Shown here in pieces: positions 21,581-33,535 of a stretch of 64,000 nt of DNA. The translations under genes were made by a program, and so were the position numbers. The notes under the pieces are model-generated. The model was not told where the DNA came from. It worked only from the letters and a program-made list of their open reading frames with translations, and did no database searches. This DNA comes from Aphidius gifuensis. Taxonomy: Eukaryota > Arthropoda > Insecta > Hymenoptera > Braconidae. The stretch lies in the NCBI RefSeq assembly GCF_014905175.1, contig NC_057789.1, forward strand, positions 14,870,876-14,934,875, written 5' to 3'. Numbering within the stretch: the first letter of the stretch is position 1; each line of letters begins with the position of its first letter.

Positions 21581-22480
21581 AGGATGTTCTCATTAGGGCT
21601 TTTTTTCCGATGGCGGCCGCGCTTCAAAAACTTTTTGTCAGAGTTCTGTATGAATCGTATTCTATGACAAGAGAGTTCATTTTCATGCTGCCGAGCTAGG
21701 GTTCACATCGATGTATATATATACTATTTAAGACAATGATGACCAGAAAGTAAATTTTTTTTTTAAATTAATTTGATAAAAATACACGTTTATTTTTTTT
21801 TAACACCTAAAATAAAAAAAATATCTTGTTTAAAACCTAAATTTTTCTAAAAACTGTTGCTCACTCATATATTCAATAGGATCAGACATATTGCGAATAT
21901 TATTGTTTAACCTCATATTAATTCATCTTAATCTCCCTGGAATATTCATTTTGTACTTCTCTATTTCTATTTTTGTCTGCAACAGTAACAACAATCAACT
22001 TGAAAATTTGACAGCTTTGTTTGTTTACATTCTTAAAAGGGTTCTGGTGCTCAAAATCATCAAAACATGTCGTATATATACAACGATGTGAACCCCAGCT
22101 CGACAGCAGGTGCTTTCTTTTGTGTATTTATTTTTTTTTACTTTAATGCGCATGATCATGCACATGCGCCTGTTATGCAAACTTGATGAAAGAACAGTGG
22201 CGTCAAGCAAATAATTCTTAAAAAATAAGAATTGAAACATGACTGATCCAGCCCCTCATGTCCTACGCTGTTGCAAACTGACTTTCTGCTGACTGCGCAT
22301 TCAATTGCGCATGCGCGAAAATAAACACGATAAAAAATAAATACACAAAAGAAAGCACCTAGCATAAAAATGAGCTCTCTTGTCATAGAATACGATTCAT
22401 ACAGAACTCTGACAAAAAGTTTTTGAAGCGCCGCCATCGGAAAAAAAAGCCCTAATGAGAACATCCTCTGAATACGGGTG
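21581..22480. mobile_element. Expanded CWG-family element with nested 253-bp insertion
   Basis: The ends AGGATGTTCTCATTAGGGC and GCCCTAATGAGAACATCCTC belong to the CWG MITE family (right end GAATACGGGTG then CTG; the left outer 12 bp are missing). Unlike the ~160-bp copies, it has longer arms (TTTTTGTCAGAGTTCTGTAT and its complement at about 22405) and a core, 900 bp in all, including the element at 22108-22360. It may preserve more of the ancestral element. Confidence 0.6.
22108..22360. mobile_element. AGGTGCTTTC-ended MITE, TSD AGC
   Basis: 253 bp with inverted ends AGGTGCTTTCTTTTGTGTAT and ATACACAAAAGAAAGCACCT. The 3-bp TSD AGC lies at 22105-22107 and 22361-22363. Other copies are at 33194 and 33536. 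The body includes ATGCGCATGATCATGC and a TGCGCAATTGAATGCGCA-like palindrome. Confidence 0.88.
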
Positions 22481-22483
22481 CTG

Positions 22484-22646
22484 CAGTCCAATTCACAGGG
22501 CAAATTTTTTACAATTTAGGGCCTTTTTTTTGCCGCTGACGGCGCTTGTAAAATTTTTTTTATATAGATTTCACATACAAAAGCTCCACAAGCGCCGCCA
22601 GTGGAGGAAAAAAGCTCTAAATTGTAATGCCCTGTGAATTGGACTG
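22484..22646. mobile_element. CWG-target snapback MITE (CAGTCC subtype)
   Basis: CAGTCCAATTCACAGGGC to GCCCTGTGAATTGGACTG. The left flank CTG is shared with the preceding element; the right flank is TTG, one base off. Confidence 0.78.
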
Positions 22647-23600
22647 TTGGTAGTACACCCTGGTAACGTGCGCGACTCGTATCGCTTTTTTTTTACAATG
22701 CGCATAATACAAACATACTCTGGCAAACACTACATAGAGCATTATACAGCCCTCAGGATTTTTATAAAAATTACTTATCAATTTATTTGCCATAATAATT
22801 CAAAAAACTATTGACAAATGGGTAAAAAAAAAAATTAAACCGAATAAATTAATTTGCACTTTGAATTAATTTCTTAGCCATTTGCTATAATAATATATTA
22901 ATTTGTTATGGAAAATATTGCAAAGAAATTAATGTAAACTACAAATTAATTTATCTTGTTTAACCCTTCTCTTAGATACATTTACAAAATTTATTATAAA
23001 TCATTTGACTTGACAAGTAAGCAAAATGACTAAGCTATTTAATATTTAATTAATTTTTTTCAACTTAATTAATGGAAGGTTTAAAATACTAAAATTTAAA
23101 ATAGTCCATATTTTTTCGACTGATATATAAATAAACAAAAAAATTCATATAATATTAATTTGTTCTTTTACATATAAAACTGGACAAATTTATACGATTG
23201 AAATTTATAATAAAGATGTCATCCGGCCTTTTTAACATAATATTATAAATAAAAAAAAATTATCAACTTATTACATCTATAATTGGGTTTGAATAAATCA
23301 TTAAAACCAACATTTTTTTAAAATTAAAATTATTGTGTCAAATGGCTGATGAATTATTTAGACCGTGATTTAATTCATTTGGGTTTATCTTTCTCTTAGA
23401 TACATTTGCCGTAATTAATGAATTAAAAAGATATCGGCAAATGGTTCTTAGAAAAGGATGTTGCCAAATAAATTAATTAGTAGTTTAGAGTAATTTTACA
23501 GATATTTGACACAATAATTTTATTTGAATAGAGAAAATAATAAAGTAAAATGTTGAAAACTTAAAGAACTTGTTGAAAACAATCGTACCTAATCCATGAG
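22647..23600. repeat. AT-rich palindromic repeat with CAAATGGC words
   Basis: Recurrent TTTGCCATAATTAAT, CAAATGG(C/T) and AAATAAATTAATTTG words in both orientations, related to the region at 36075-36770. Very AT-rich, no ORF. Confidence 0.5.
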
Positions 23601-23964
23601 GTTATCCCTAGCGGATGCGTCGACACCTATTCGATCGGGATTTGACTCTCCAATGTAGCATTCAGTCGACATCGATTTGACAGCCATTCGACAGCATATA
23701 TAAAACGTAATTCACGAGCACCGGATACTCAAAATAAGTTGGAAAAATATGAAATAAATATAAGATTATAATGACAATAACTTAAACTGAATGAAACCTT
23801 GACTAGTACATGTATTTAATATTATATAAAAGTTTGAATTATACAAGGTAGAGAGGTTAGATTGACATAATTCGCATATCTACTAGAGTCGGAAAGCTGT
23901 CGAGCCTCAGACCATTCATCGGTAATTGACTCGGTCATTATTACCGAGATATTTTGTCACTAAA

Positions 23965-24345
23965 TCGACAGGCTTTCGACACCGAATTGAGAGGTGTCTA
24001 ATTTATTCATTTTTCATTGTTTTTAATTGTTTAAACATCATGAAGGACTTTAATAATGATTTTTTTTTGTTTATAATTTTTAAATTAATTGTTAATAACA
24101 ATTGCATGTAAAAAACAAAATAAAACAGTATAATTAAGCATTTAAAGATTAAACAATCGCAAAAATAACTTTTTTTCAATTTTATAGCGCTATACCTTTT
24201 GACTCTGTCTCGACACCGTTTTGATCGCGTTTCGACAGCATTTCTACAGGCTTTCGACATCGAATTGAGAAGTGTCTAGTTTATATATTTTTTATTGTTG
24301 TAAATTGTTTAAACATTATGATGGACTTTATTAATGATAGATTTG
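23965..24345. repeat. Direct duplication of ~280-bp unit
   Basis: GGCTTTCGACACCGAATTGA near 23970 recurs as GGCTTTCGACATCGAATTGA near 24250. AATTGTTTAAACAT(C/T)ATGA(A/T)GGACTTTA follows each. The ORFs across it are spurious. Confidence 0.6.
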
Positions 24346-25521
24346 TATTTTTCTATAAAAAAATTAATAGAAAATGTGAAAAAACTTGTAAAAATTTCAA
24401 CAAAAAAAATTGGAGAGTCGAGCCATTCGCTAGGGATATGTTAGCAATTATTTTTTGTTTTAAAGTATATATCAATTTATTTTTTTTATCTTTTAGTATA
24501 GAAAAATTTGAATTTCAAAATTATACTAATAATAAGAAGTAATGATGATTATTAATTTAGTCATATAATTTAATAATCAATGTATGTAACAGGAATTTAC
24601 TTTTTTTTAATCTATCTTTTTCGTGTATTTTTTTTATTAATTATTATAATAATTATTTGACAAAATGATACAAAGATAGCTTGCAGTTCAACTGCTTGTC
24701 ACATACCATATAAATTCTAATATAAAGAAATATTTTTACTGATATTATTGTTTACATACATTATAATACCTGTTTTGTTCATTACAATAATATTACCTTT
24801 TATATTTCATCTATCAATGTATGTAACAGCAATAAATACATGTAAAAAACAAATATTTTTACCTAAAAATATCAAATGTATTACACATAATAATACCTGC
24901 TTTATACTTATTACAACAATATTATCTTTAACATTTTATACCAATCAGTCTCAAGTTTAACAGTCTGAGATAAAGATGATATATAACAGTGTTTGTTATT
25001 ATTTTTTATATAAAGATAAAGCTAAATGTCCATTTTCAATAATAACATTGCCATCAACATCATTTAATAAATAGTGGGTCTCAAGAGAATTTTTTTTTCC
25101 ATTTTTGTAATGATATTATTTAGTATTTGATAAGCTTGTAATTTTTTTTTTTATTCATGTGGTCCAAGAATAATAGAGAATAAAAACAAGATCAACCAGT
25201 TAAAAAAAAAACTTGCCTTTTTTGAAACTGGTTATTTTTATAGAAAGTTCTCAATTCATAAAATTTCCGTTCTGATGGCCGAGGACCAGGTCAGCTATCG
25301 AACACTCACCAAGAAGACTAGAGACCGAGAGAGTCAATATCAGCCAGTCGGAGGACGGCATAGGTTAGTGTTAGTAGATATGATAGTCCGGTATTCAGTA
25401 GTATGATAGTATGAAACATCATTTATTGCTCATTATGCCATGTATCATGTAGATACAAGTGCGCAGTATATAAGTAAAGCGATACAGAGGTTATTATTAG
25501 TCGACATTTAGCGGATAGGCT
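24346..25521. other. AT-rich non-coding stretch
   Basis: There is no supported gene. ATCAATGTATGTAACAG occurs at about 24571 and again at about 24812, which suggests a small duplication. A short higher-GC patch lies at about 25265-25370, without a convincing frame. Confidence 0.45.
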
Positions 25522-25609
25522 CAGTGTTGGGTAGGTATGATGCCGGTATATCATACAGCAGTATCATACAGTATGATACATCTTCATTATCATACGCCAT
25601 GTATCATTA
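25522..25609 (+). mobile_element. Left end of a hAT-like element (interrupted)
   Basis: CAGTGTTGGGTAGGTATGAT and the following ATCATAC repeats match 17728 onward. The similarity stops at the GTGGGTATAAGC element. Confidence 0.65.
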
Positions 25610-25611
25610 GA

Positions 25612-25742
25612 GTGGGTATAAGCAGAGTAAAGCCACAGAGGTTTTATTAGTCCGACATTTGGTGCTCGCCGTATGGAGTGGGTATAAGAGATTTTCGTCA
25701 CTTCCGAGGTAAAAATCATCTATCGCTTCACTCTGCTTATAC
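25612..25742. mobile_element. TGGGTATAAGC-ended MITE, copy 1
   Basis: TGGGTATAAGCAGAGTAAAG on the left and CTTCACTCTGCTTATACCA on the right are inverted. A second, longer copy is at 33792-33965. No TSD could be assigned because other elements abut. Confidence 0.65.
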
Positions 25743-27386
25743 CAGTGATGGGTAAATGGTCGATTTTTGATACTGTAAGATACTGTAAGAAACTGTAAGA
25801 TATTTCTGACGCCATTTTGAACATTCTTATTGACTGTCGACTGGACAATTAGTTCTTTGCTCGATATATATTGGTACATGTAATTTATTTGTTATATAAA
25901 TATATATAATATCAAGGAAAACCAGTTTTAAGGAATTAATGTTGCTTGAAACATAATTTTTTGGCAACATTAATTCCGTAGCTCCATCTTTTCCTTAGCT
26001 ACTGCTTTTCCTCGGACATTTTCTATTTATTAAATAAATAATATACATGTCAGTTTATTTTTAAAAGATGGAAATGTCCAAGAAAAAGCAGTAGCTAAGG
26101 GAAAGATGTAGCTAAGGAATTAATGTTGCTTGAAAAAGACTTTCTTTGGCAACTGTAATTCCTTAGCTCCATCTTTTCCTTAGCTACTATTTTTGCTTGG
26201 GATTTTTATTTATTTAAAAAATAAAATGCATGTAGTTTTATTTATTAAATAAATTAAAATGTCCAAGGAAAATCAGTAGCTAAGAAAAAGATGTAGCTAA
26301 GAAATTAATGTTGCCAAAAAATTATGTTTTAAGGAATTAATGTTGCTTTAATTTTAAATAACTAATTTTTTAAATAAATAAAAATCCCAAGGGAAAATAG
26401 TAGCTATGGAAAAGATGGAGCTAAGGAATTACAGTTGCCAAAGAAATTCTTTTTTAAGCAACATTAATTCTATTACATTTTTTCATTACTGCTATTTTGA
26501 ATTTTTATTTATTCAATAATGTAATGTATTTATCGAATGTGTGGTGTTCGAGGGCAATGTAAGATACCTCGATGTATGAAACCGATGATGTAAGATACGG
26601 TATCTTACATGGTATTTTACACATGTAAGATACCAAGGTATCTTACCTACCCAGCACTGCATCGAGGTATCTTACATTGCGTTCCCAGCGCCTCCTACGA
26701 ATAAAAGTGGAACCTTCGTGCTACAATTTTTTTTTATTCGATAAATACATGTAATTCATTTATTGAATAAATAAAAATTCCAAAAACAAGCAGTAGCTAA
26801 GGAAAGGATGTAGCTCAGGAATTAATAATGCTTAAAAAAGAATTTCTTTGGCAACTGTAATTCCTTAGCTCCATCTTTTCCATAGCTACTATTTTTCCTT
26901 GGGATTTTTATTTATTTAAAAAATTAGTTATTTAAAATTAAAGCAACATTAATTCCTTAAAACATAATTTTTTGGCAACATTAATTTCTTAGCTACATCT
27001 TTTTCTTAGCTACTGCTTTTCCTTGGACATTTCAATTTATTTAATAAATAAAATTACATGCATTTTATTTTTTAGATAAATAAAAATCCCAAGCAAAAAT
27101 AGTAGCTAAGGAAAAGATGGAGCTAAGGAATTAATGTTGCCAAAAAATTATGTTTCAAGCAACATTAATTCCTTAAAACTGGTTTCCCTTGATATTATAT
27201 ATATTTATATAACAAATAAATTACATGTACCAATATATATCGAGCAATAAGAACTAATTGTCCAGTCGACAGTCAATAAAAATGTTCAAAATGGCGTCAG
27301 AGGTATCTTACAGTTTCTTACAGTATCTTACAGTATCTTACTGTAAGTGTATGAAACCTAAAAAATCGACCATTTACCCATCACTG
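25743..27386. mobile_element. hAT-like foldback filled with palindromic satellite
   Basis: CAGTGATGGGTAAATGGTCG on the left and CGACCATTTACCCATCACTG on the right. The arms match for about 200 bp (TACTGTAAGATAC repeats, TGACTGTCGACTGGACAATT) and run into TAGCTAAGGAAAAG satellite units at about 25915-26470 and 26760-27195. Near 26545-26700 a second hAT-like end (ACCTACCCAGCACTG) is embedded. The right flank CCTCGATG has no matching left flank, so the left side is rearranged. Confidence 0.65.
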
Positions 27387-27431
27387 CCTCGATGTATGAA
27401 ACCGATGATGTAAGATACGGTATCTTACATG

Positions 27432-28033
27432 GTATTTTACAAAAGTCTCTAAAAATCATTAAAATTTATTAATTTAATATTGTTTATTAATAGTTAGTGC
27501 TATTGTTATAAATAAATGTCTTTTTTACAAGTCTGGCTTTACTTTGGAAAAGGTCTGGATTTACTTTTGCTTTACGCTAGGGATTTTCGTGTTTAGCCGA
27601 TTCAAGTCAACCTCAAAACGTCAAAATCTGTCAACTTTTACATCACTTGTTATACTTATCTTTATTTCTTTACATCAATATTATTGCTAAAAATAAGTTC
27701 AATAATAATTTAATTTGAAGAATATATCCATATAAAGCCCAAATTTACGTTTGATATCGTTTATATTCTGTTTTTATTATCTCTGCCTTTGCTCTGGTTT
27801 TGCTCTGGCTTAGGCGACAAAAGCGATATCGTTTTCTTCTGGCTTAGCTCTCACTATTTCCGCCAGCAGTCCAATTCACAGGGCAAATTTTTTACAATTT
27901 AGGGCTATTTTTTGCCGCCGATGGCGCTTGTAAAATTTTTTTTATATAGATTTTATATACAAAAGCTTCACAAGCGCCGCCAGTGGAGGAAAAAAGCCCT
28001 AAATTGTAATGCCCTGTGAATTGGACTGCAGGG
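27432..28033. mobile_element. CCCTGG-ended element, partial, with nested CWG MITE
   Basis: It matches 18875-19500 in inverted orientation, with right end ATTTCCGCCAGGG once the nested CWG MITE (27867-28028) is removed. The other half is missing. Confidence 0.6.
27867..28028. mobile_element. CWG-target snapback MITE (CAGTCC subtype), TSD CAG
   Basis: CAGTCCAATTCACAGGGC to GCCCTGTGAATTGGACTG, with CAG at 27864-27866 and 28029-28031. Excising it restores the CGCCAGGG terminus of the host element. Confidence 0.85.
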
Positions 28034-29803
28034 AGGTAAACAACTTCCTTTCCTTAGCTACCATTTTTCTCATTGCTTTTTATTTTTTTAATTGAGGAAA
28101 AAGCTGTAGGAAAAATGGTTACTAAAAGAAGGAAGTTGCCTGGTTTTTGTTGTCAGAAGAAGAAAAGAAAAAAAGTAGAGCGGGACTATTATAGGTGGGG
28201 ATATCCGCAGGCTCCCGCAAGGAAAAGTACGCACCTATTGTACACATATTTGGCGCCTAAAAGCAATATGTCATCATAATATGTAATTTCACGAATTTAT
28301 TAATATTTATTGGCCACAACCAACGACTAATGATTGTGTATATTTTATTTGAATCATCTCAAAAAATAATGATAAAAAAGTAAGATAGTAGACCATCACA
28401 TGATATGTGGAAAAGGATGGTTTCGACAGGTTTTGAAAAACATCATGAAATGCCAGGAAAAAAGATAGTTTACTTAGCTTGCAAAAATGAAATGATAAAT
28501 ACAGGAGTTACAAGATTATAATCACACAGATAATTTAACATCACTTAATATCACAAATATATTTTTCTTGTCATTTTCCATGAGAAACGCATCAAATTAA
28601 TCTGGGAAACCCATTTGCCAAGTTGACATTATTATCCATATTGGCATACTTTCATATATTCCAGACCAACTCATAAGCCAATTTTTTCAAAATAGTCATA
28701 ATATTAACTGTAATATCATTTTCTCATTCAATGGATTAATTATAATAGAACTTTCTATATACGTTGATGAATCAATTTATTATTCATTGTTGTGTAATAA
28801 AAAAAAACAGTTTGACAGTTGTGTACAGTGGTGTGTGTGGTGGTGTGGGTTCAAATCATTTACAGGTCCGCCGAATTTTATCCGTACAACTGCTGTAACT
28901 GAAAGAAATAAAAATCCCTGCAGGACTGAGAGAAATCGCCGATTTTAGGAAAATTTTCCAATCTTGATTCAAGAGGCCCTTGATGAGAGTAGATATAAGT
29001 AAAGGCCATTTGCAGACAAGAAGTTTTTATTTGTTGTTCGTTAGAATCAATCCAAAATTAATATGTACTTTTAAATGATAGAAGTTGCAAATTCAGTGAA
29101 TTCGAGTCGCACATACAAACCAGCTGTAGACAATCGAAACCCATTTTACCACAAGATTAGCGCATCTTCGTTGTATAAAAAGTGGCGCTACGTTAAATCT
29201 TGGTTATTTTATGGCGACATGGTAAAATATCAAATACACGTCGGCCGATTTGACATTAATACAATGAGCGACAACTCGAAACGAGTTGCTTGTCGCTCAG
29301 AATCAGACGAGAATAGATAAAGAGAAGCAGGGCCCATCTTCTCTCAAGATGGGAACATTTGCGTTCCACCAGCGGCCAATGGTTTTTCTGAAATATTTCA
29401 CACAAGATTGATCCATCTTGAGCCTGAATTTTTTCGATTTATGATAATATAGATAATAAATATCGTAACTTGAAATTCTCTATATTAGGGTGAGTGGTGG
29501 CGCTACTGTCATTGAATCTTAGCCTTCTCATGACAAGATGTAGAAATATGAAATAAATGCAATTTTGATTCGATACAAATAATGAAACTCAAAACAAGTC
29601 GCTTATTGCTCGTGATCAGAAGAGAATAGATAAAGATAAGCAGAGCCCATCTTCTCTCAAGATGGGAACATTTTCGTTTTACTGGCGGCCAAGGTTTTCT
29701 CCTCTTCCTCCAAGGCTCTTCTTCTCTTTGTCTATTCTCGTCTGATCCCGAGCAACAAGCGACTTATTTATTTGCTCATAAATCAGGAAAATTCTGGCTT
29801 TAA

Positions 29804-30310
29804 GGAGGTTATGCACAAATTCATTGCGGGTGTTGCGGGGCGCTTCTGACGTCACAGACAAAACTGAAATCCGACTACACTGTAAAAAAATAAAGTGAAA
29901 AGCGCCTGCGCCCCATATACAATATATGGGATTGCGGGTATGTGTGTGTGTTTGAACATGCCATACGTTGCCACATCTAATTTTTGTAAAGTTTATAATT
30001 AATTACTCATTAATTGACCGATCAACATATGAAAATTTTTCGCGCAATTAATAAAACTCGGTTTCTAGTATATGTGTGATTTTTTTCAAGACTTTTTCAT
30101 CATTTTTTCTATCCGAAAAAAATGGTTGAAATCTCCATAAGAGCCAATGTTAAATATTATTTTCAATAATTAATTACAAAAAATTTAACCGATCAACATA
30201 AGAAAATAATTATACCGTTGTATTCAGAATGAAAAGATCTACTTGTGTACAAAATTTCAGAACATTCTCATTATATTTTTTAAAAAAAGAGTAATTTGTG
30301 CATAACCTCC
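29804..30310 (-). mobile_element. TTAA-flanked non-autonomous element (copy 2)
   Basis: 507 bp with GGAGGTTATGCACAAATT and AATTTGTGCATAACCTCC ends. TTAA is intact on both sides (29800-29803, 30311-30314). It is homologous to 426-930. Confidence 0.85.
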
Positions 30311-30736
30311 TTAAATATATCAAGCTTGTGTGAAATATTCAAAAGGAAACATTAGTCACCTATAGGTTTCATATGCTTCCATCTTGAGAAAAGATGGTTT
30401 TTACCTGCTTACAACCGGGCTTGTTTTACGATGAGCATCATGCGATCTTCTTCCATTTGGGATCACTTTTGTTATAAATTTATGATCTAGATGCACTCTT
30501 CTTGTTGTAAGATGGGACTTGCATAATGACAGATCTACCATGCTCCGGCTAATATAAGTCTTTTTGCTTGACTGAGTTACCTTTCAGTTTTCGCCACCAG
30601 TGTCTTGCATGTTTTTCACATGAGAGTTTTTTCTCATGCCTGCCGTTTTCTCAATAACAAATGCGAGTATTCGCGCTGTCGTTTTGGTCTGAGCGCTTGT
30701 TAAAAACGGTATTGAAGGCGCGCAATTTGTTGTTAA

Positions 30737-31539
30737 GGGATTACCTCGGCCAGTCACTAATAATGAGAATGCTTTGAAATTTTTACAGTTGATTCTTGAA
30801 ATACTGATACATTTTATGTAATTTTTTGGTAATTGTTTGGAAGCTCGTTATTTTTTTATTAATTTTCAAAGTTGACAACTTTTAACATGGGCTCTTATGG
30901 AGAATACGATTTTTGTCGAAAAAAAGTCCATTAAAATACCGATATCTTTAATCGAAATAATGACATCGTGAAAAAAAACCTATTAGGCTATGAAGTGAAA
31001 CAAAACAAAACGTATGGAAAAAAAATTGAAGAGGTTTGGAGCTTAGTTTTTTTATAATTAATAATTAAAGTATGAAAAAATTCATCTAATCGAGCAGTAT
31101 ATATGACGTCTACTATATTCTAATGTACGCTTGGCAACACCGAATAGTGATCCGCCATGTTGTGGCGCGTAGGTTTAAAAACGCCAGTAATAAATCCCAC
31201 ATTGATACACACATACTGCCACAGCGGCTATATCATACACTAACACAACCGCACTCTCAGTACAACCAACTGTTTTTTTTTTTTGCGGTGTTTCACGATT
31301 TACACATTTTTTTTAACTATTGAATAAATGTTTAAAAGAATAAAAAGTTGATCAATTATATTTCAGGGATTAATAATATTAGGTTATTATACAAAAATTA
31401 TTTCAAAAAACTATTGTTTTATCGAAAAAAAAAAATAAAAAATTCATCTTTTTGAGGTTGGCAATGGCTCTCAGACCAATGTATTAAACATAGGCTTTAT
31501 CCCCTCTCTTATACCGCAAAATTTGGCCGAGGTAATCCC
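30737..31539. mobile_element. TTAA-flanked element, second family
   Basis: 803 bp with inverted ends GGGATTACCTCGGCCA and TGGCCGAGGTAATCCC. TTAA lies at 30733-30736 and 31540-31543. Its terminus differs from the GGAGGTTATG family, but it shares GGGCTCTTATGGAGA-like internal words. No transposase. Confidence 0.82.
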
Positions 31540-32112
31540 TTAAATCAATATCTTTTTTATTTATTGACATAAAAAGCTGAAATTTTCAAGAAAACTTCAT
31601 GACATACTAATAAACACAGTTGTCACTCAAAATTATTACGGTCATGAAATTTCCTCGATACTTTTTTGCGTCAAAGAAACATGCAAGAAACTTAGTTTTG
31701 GTCGCGTATCAAATAAAAATTTCCTATAAATAAACAATAAACGCAAATCAAATTTCTATCATTACTTAATACATCGCTATACCGTACTTGATATGAAATT
31801 TCAAAACGATTCAACAATATTTCAGAAAGTTATGATGAGTTATATTTAAAAAAAAAAAGAAAATGTAGCCCGTATTCCCAACACTAGTTTCATTTTAATG
31901 CTAGTTAGGAACTTTTTGATTTGTGCAGATATTTCAGTTGTACGGATAAAACTCGGGCCCCTGCCCTCAAGCCCATTCACTTCATTTTATAAAAGAAAGG
32001 GTACTTTCAACTATCATACACTTTATGTATAGTAACATACGTATGATTGCATGATACCCCGAAAATCGTCGATTTACCCATCACTGGAGTGCGTTCTTGA
32101 ATAGAGATTTAT

Positions 32113-32443
32113 GGGGACGTTCCAAAAATCACTCGGAAACCCGGAAGTTCAAGATTGTGATCATAGAAAATTTTTGATATTTTGTTGTGGTAGACATGAT
32201 TTTTTGTTCATGTATTTTTATAGGCACAAAACAATAAATTATTATTGTTTAATTATTAATAATAATTATAAAAATACTTTTCACAACTGTAATAAGTAAC
32301 AAAAGTGGCATATGCAATATGGCTGTTTTTGTTGTTTGCAATATCTACAGTAACCTCTAGTTACTTTTAAGTTTATTTTATCACTATATTTTTTCATCTA
32401 CTGCGCCGTTTCCGGGTTTCCGAGTGATTTCTGGAACGTCCCC
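32113..32443. mobile_element. GGGGACGTTCC-ended MITE, 331 bp
   Basis: About 34-bp inverted ends (GGGGACGTTCCAAAAATCAC and GTGATTTCTGGAACGTCCCC, with CGGAAACCCGGAA inside). The middle is AT-rich. TSD not clear. The ORF across it is spurious. Confidence 0.75.
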
Positions 32444-33190
32444 AATGTACGGAGTGGTAAACAGTTAGCCGAAAGAGTGTGAAAAACCTGACTTTGGAAA
32501 TTTTTTTTCAATACCTGGCGATTTTCCTGAATTTGCTATGAAAGTAACAAAATTTGCCTGATAATAGTTTAATTGTTATCAATTATTGAAAATGAGTATG
32601 GAAGTTAGCTGAAACAAAAAATTCTAACTAATAATCACAAGTTTTTTTATCGTTAATTTGTAGAGTTTGATGTGCTGGATCCAAATTTACTTGCCTCGTT
32701 ATTTGCCTGACAACAATTAATGAATTAAAATAATAATAAAAAGCTGAAATTACCGTATCAGCTGTCACGAGTATTAGTATTACGACATATTTCATATGTT
32801 ACTTAAATTTTTATAACAATTGACAAGAGTGTTTCATCGCATATTGTCATAGGATAAATTATTCAAAATCACAATTCTCAACAAGCAATGATGAAAAGCG
32901 TACTCAATACAACTGAAGTTTTAACACATGTTATTTATATAAAAATATAAACACAAAGAAATGTATAAAAATTTATGATTAAAGAAATAGAGCAATTATG
33001 ATCAGAAATAGCAATAATGTTTAAACACAACATTTTCATAAATAGTTTAGATTCAATTTATGAATTATATTAAATCAAGTCAAAGAAAATGATCCCTTTT
33101 TCGCATTAAAATTATTAATCTATTCTAGAGAAAAAAAAAAAATACAAAACGGAACAATATTGCAAGTACATATATAAAATATGTAATAAC
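32444..33190. other. Unassigned AT-rich stretch
   Basis: No gene, array or clear inverted repeat was seen. Confidence 0.5.
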
Positions 33191-33193
33191 AAT

Positions 33194-33446
33194 AGGTGCT
33201 TTCTTTTGTGTATTTTTTTTTTTCCTGTTCATTTCCACGCATGCGCAATTAAATGCGCAGTGAGCAAAAAGTCAGTTTGCAGCAGCGTAGGGCATGAGGG
33301 GCTGGATCAGCCATGTTTTAAATCTTATTTTTTCAGAATTATTTGTTTCGATGCCACTGCTCTCTCCTCAATTTCGCATGACATACGCGTGTGCATGATC
33401 ATGCGCATTAAAGTGAAAAAAAATAAACACCTAAAAGAAAGCACCT
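33194..33446. mobile_element. AGGTGCTTTC-ended MITE, TSD AAT
   Basis: 253 bp with AAT at 33191-33193 and 33447-33449. Ends AGGTGCTTTCTTTTGTGTAT and AAAGAAAGCACCT. Same family as 22108-22360. Confidence 0.88.
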
Positions 33447-33535
33447 AATAATACTCGCGACAGCTGATGAGGTACTTAGCGTATGCACATGCGCTATTTA
33501 AGAACGCAGCCCTGGATAGGTTGAATGGGACTAGA

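Larger units (their letters stand above)
28863..31963. mobile_element. 3.1 kb element with TATCCGTACAACTG ends
   Basis: The left end CAGGTCCGCCGAATTTTATC and the complement of the right end (CAGGGGCCCGAGTTTTATCC) share TTTTATCCGTACAACTG. It interrupts the hAT-like sequence at AAATCATTTA / CATTCACTTC. It carries two TTAA-flanked elements (29804-30310, 30737-31539) and a repeated GCCCATCTTCTCTCAAGATG segment (29332 and 29647). Short ORFs are not credible. Confidence 0.55.
28232..32085 (+). mobile_element. hAT-like element remnant with 3.1 kb insertion
   Basis: 28232-28862 and 31970-32085 match the interior and right end of the 17728-18784 element (TTGTACACATATTTGGCGCC, TATCATACACTTTATGTA). It ends TTTACCCATCACTG at 32085. 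The left terminus is lost. A different element occupies 28863-31963. Confidence 0.7.

Noticed and set aside
22025..22503. ORFs across the AGGTGC-ended MITE (also at 33206 and 33584)
   Set aside because: Similar ORFs recur in each copy because the MITE is repeated; they have no domain and are interrupted differently in each copy.
29075..29320. 81-codon plus-strand ORF
   Set aside because: It lies inside a non-autonomous transposon, with no domain and no splice context.
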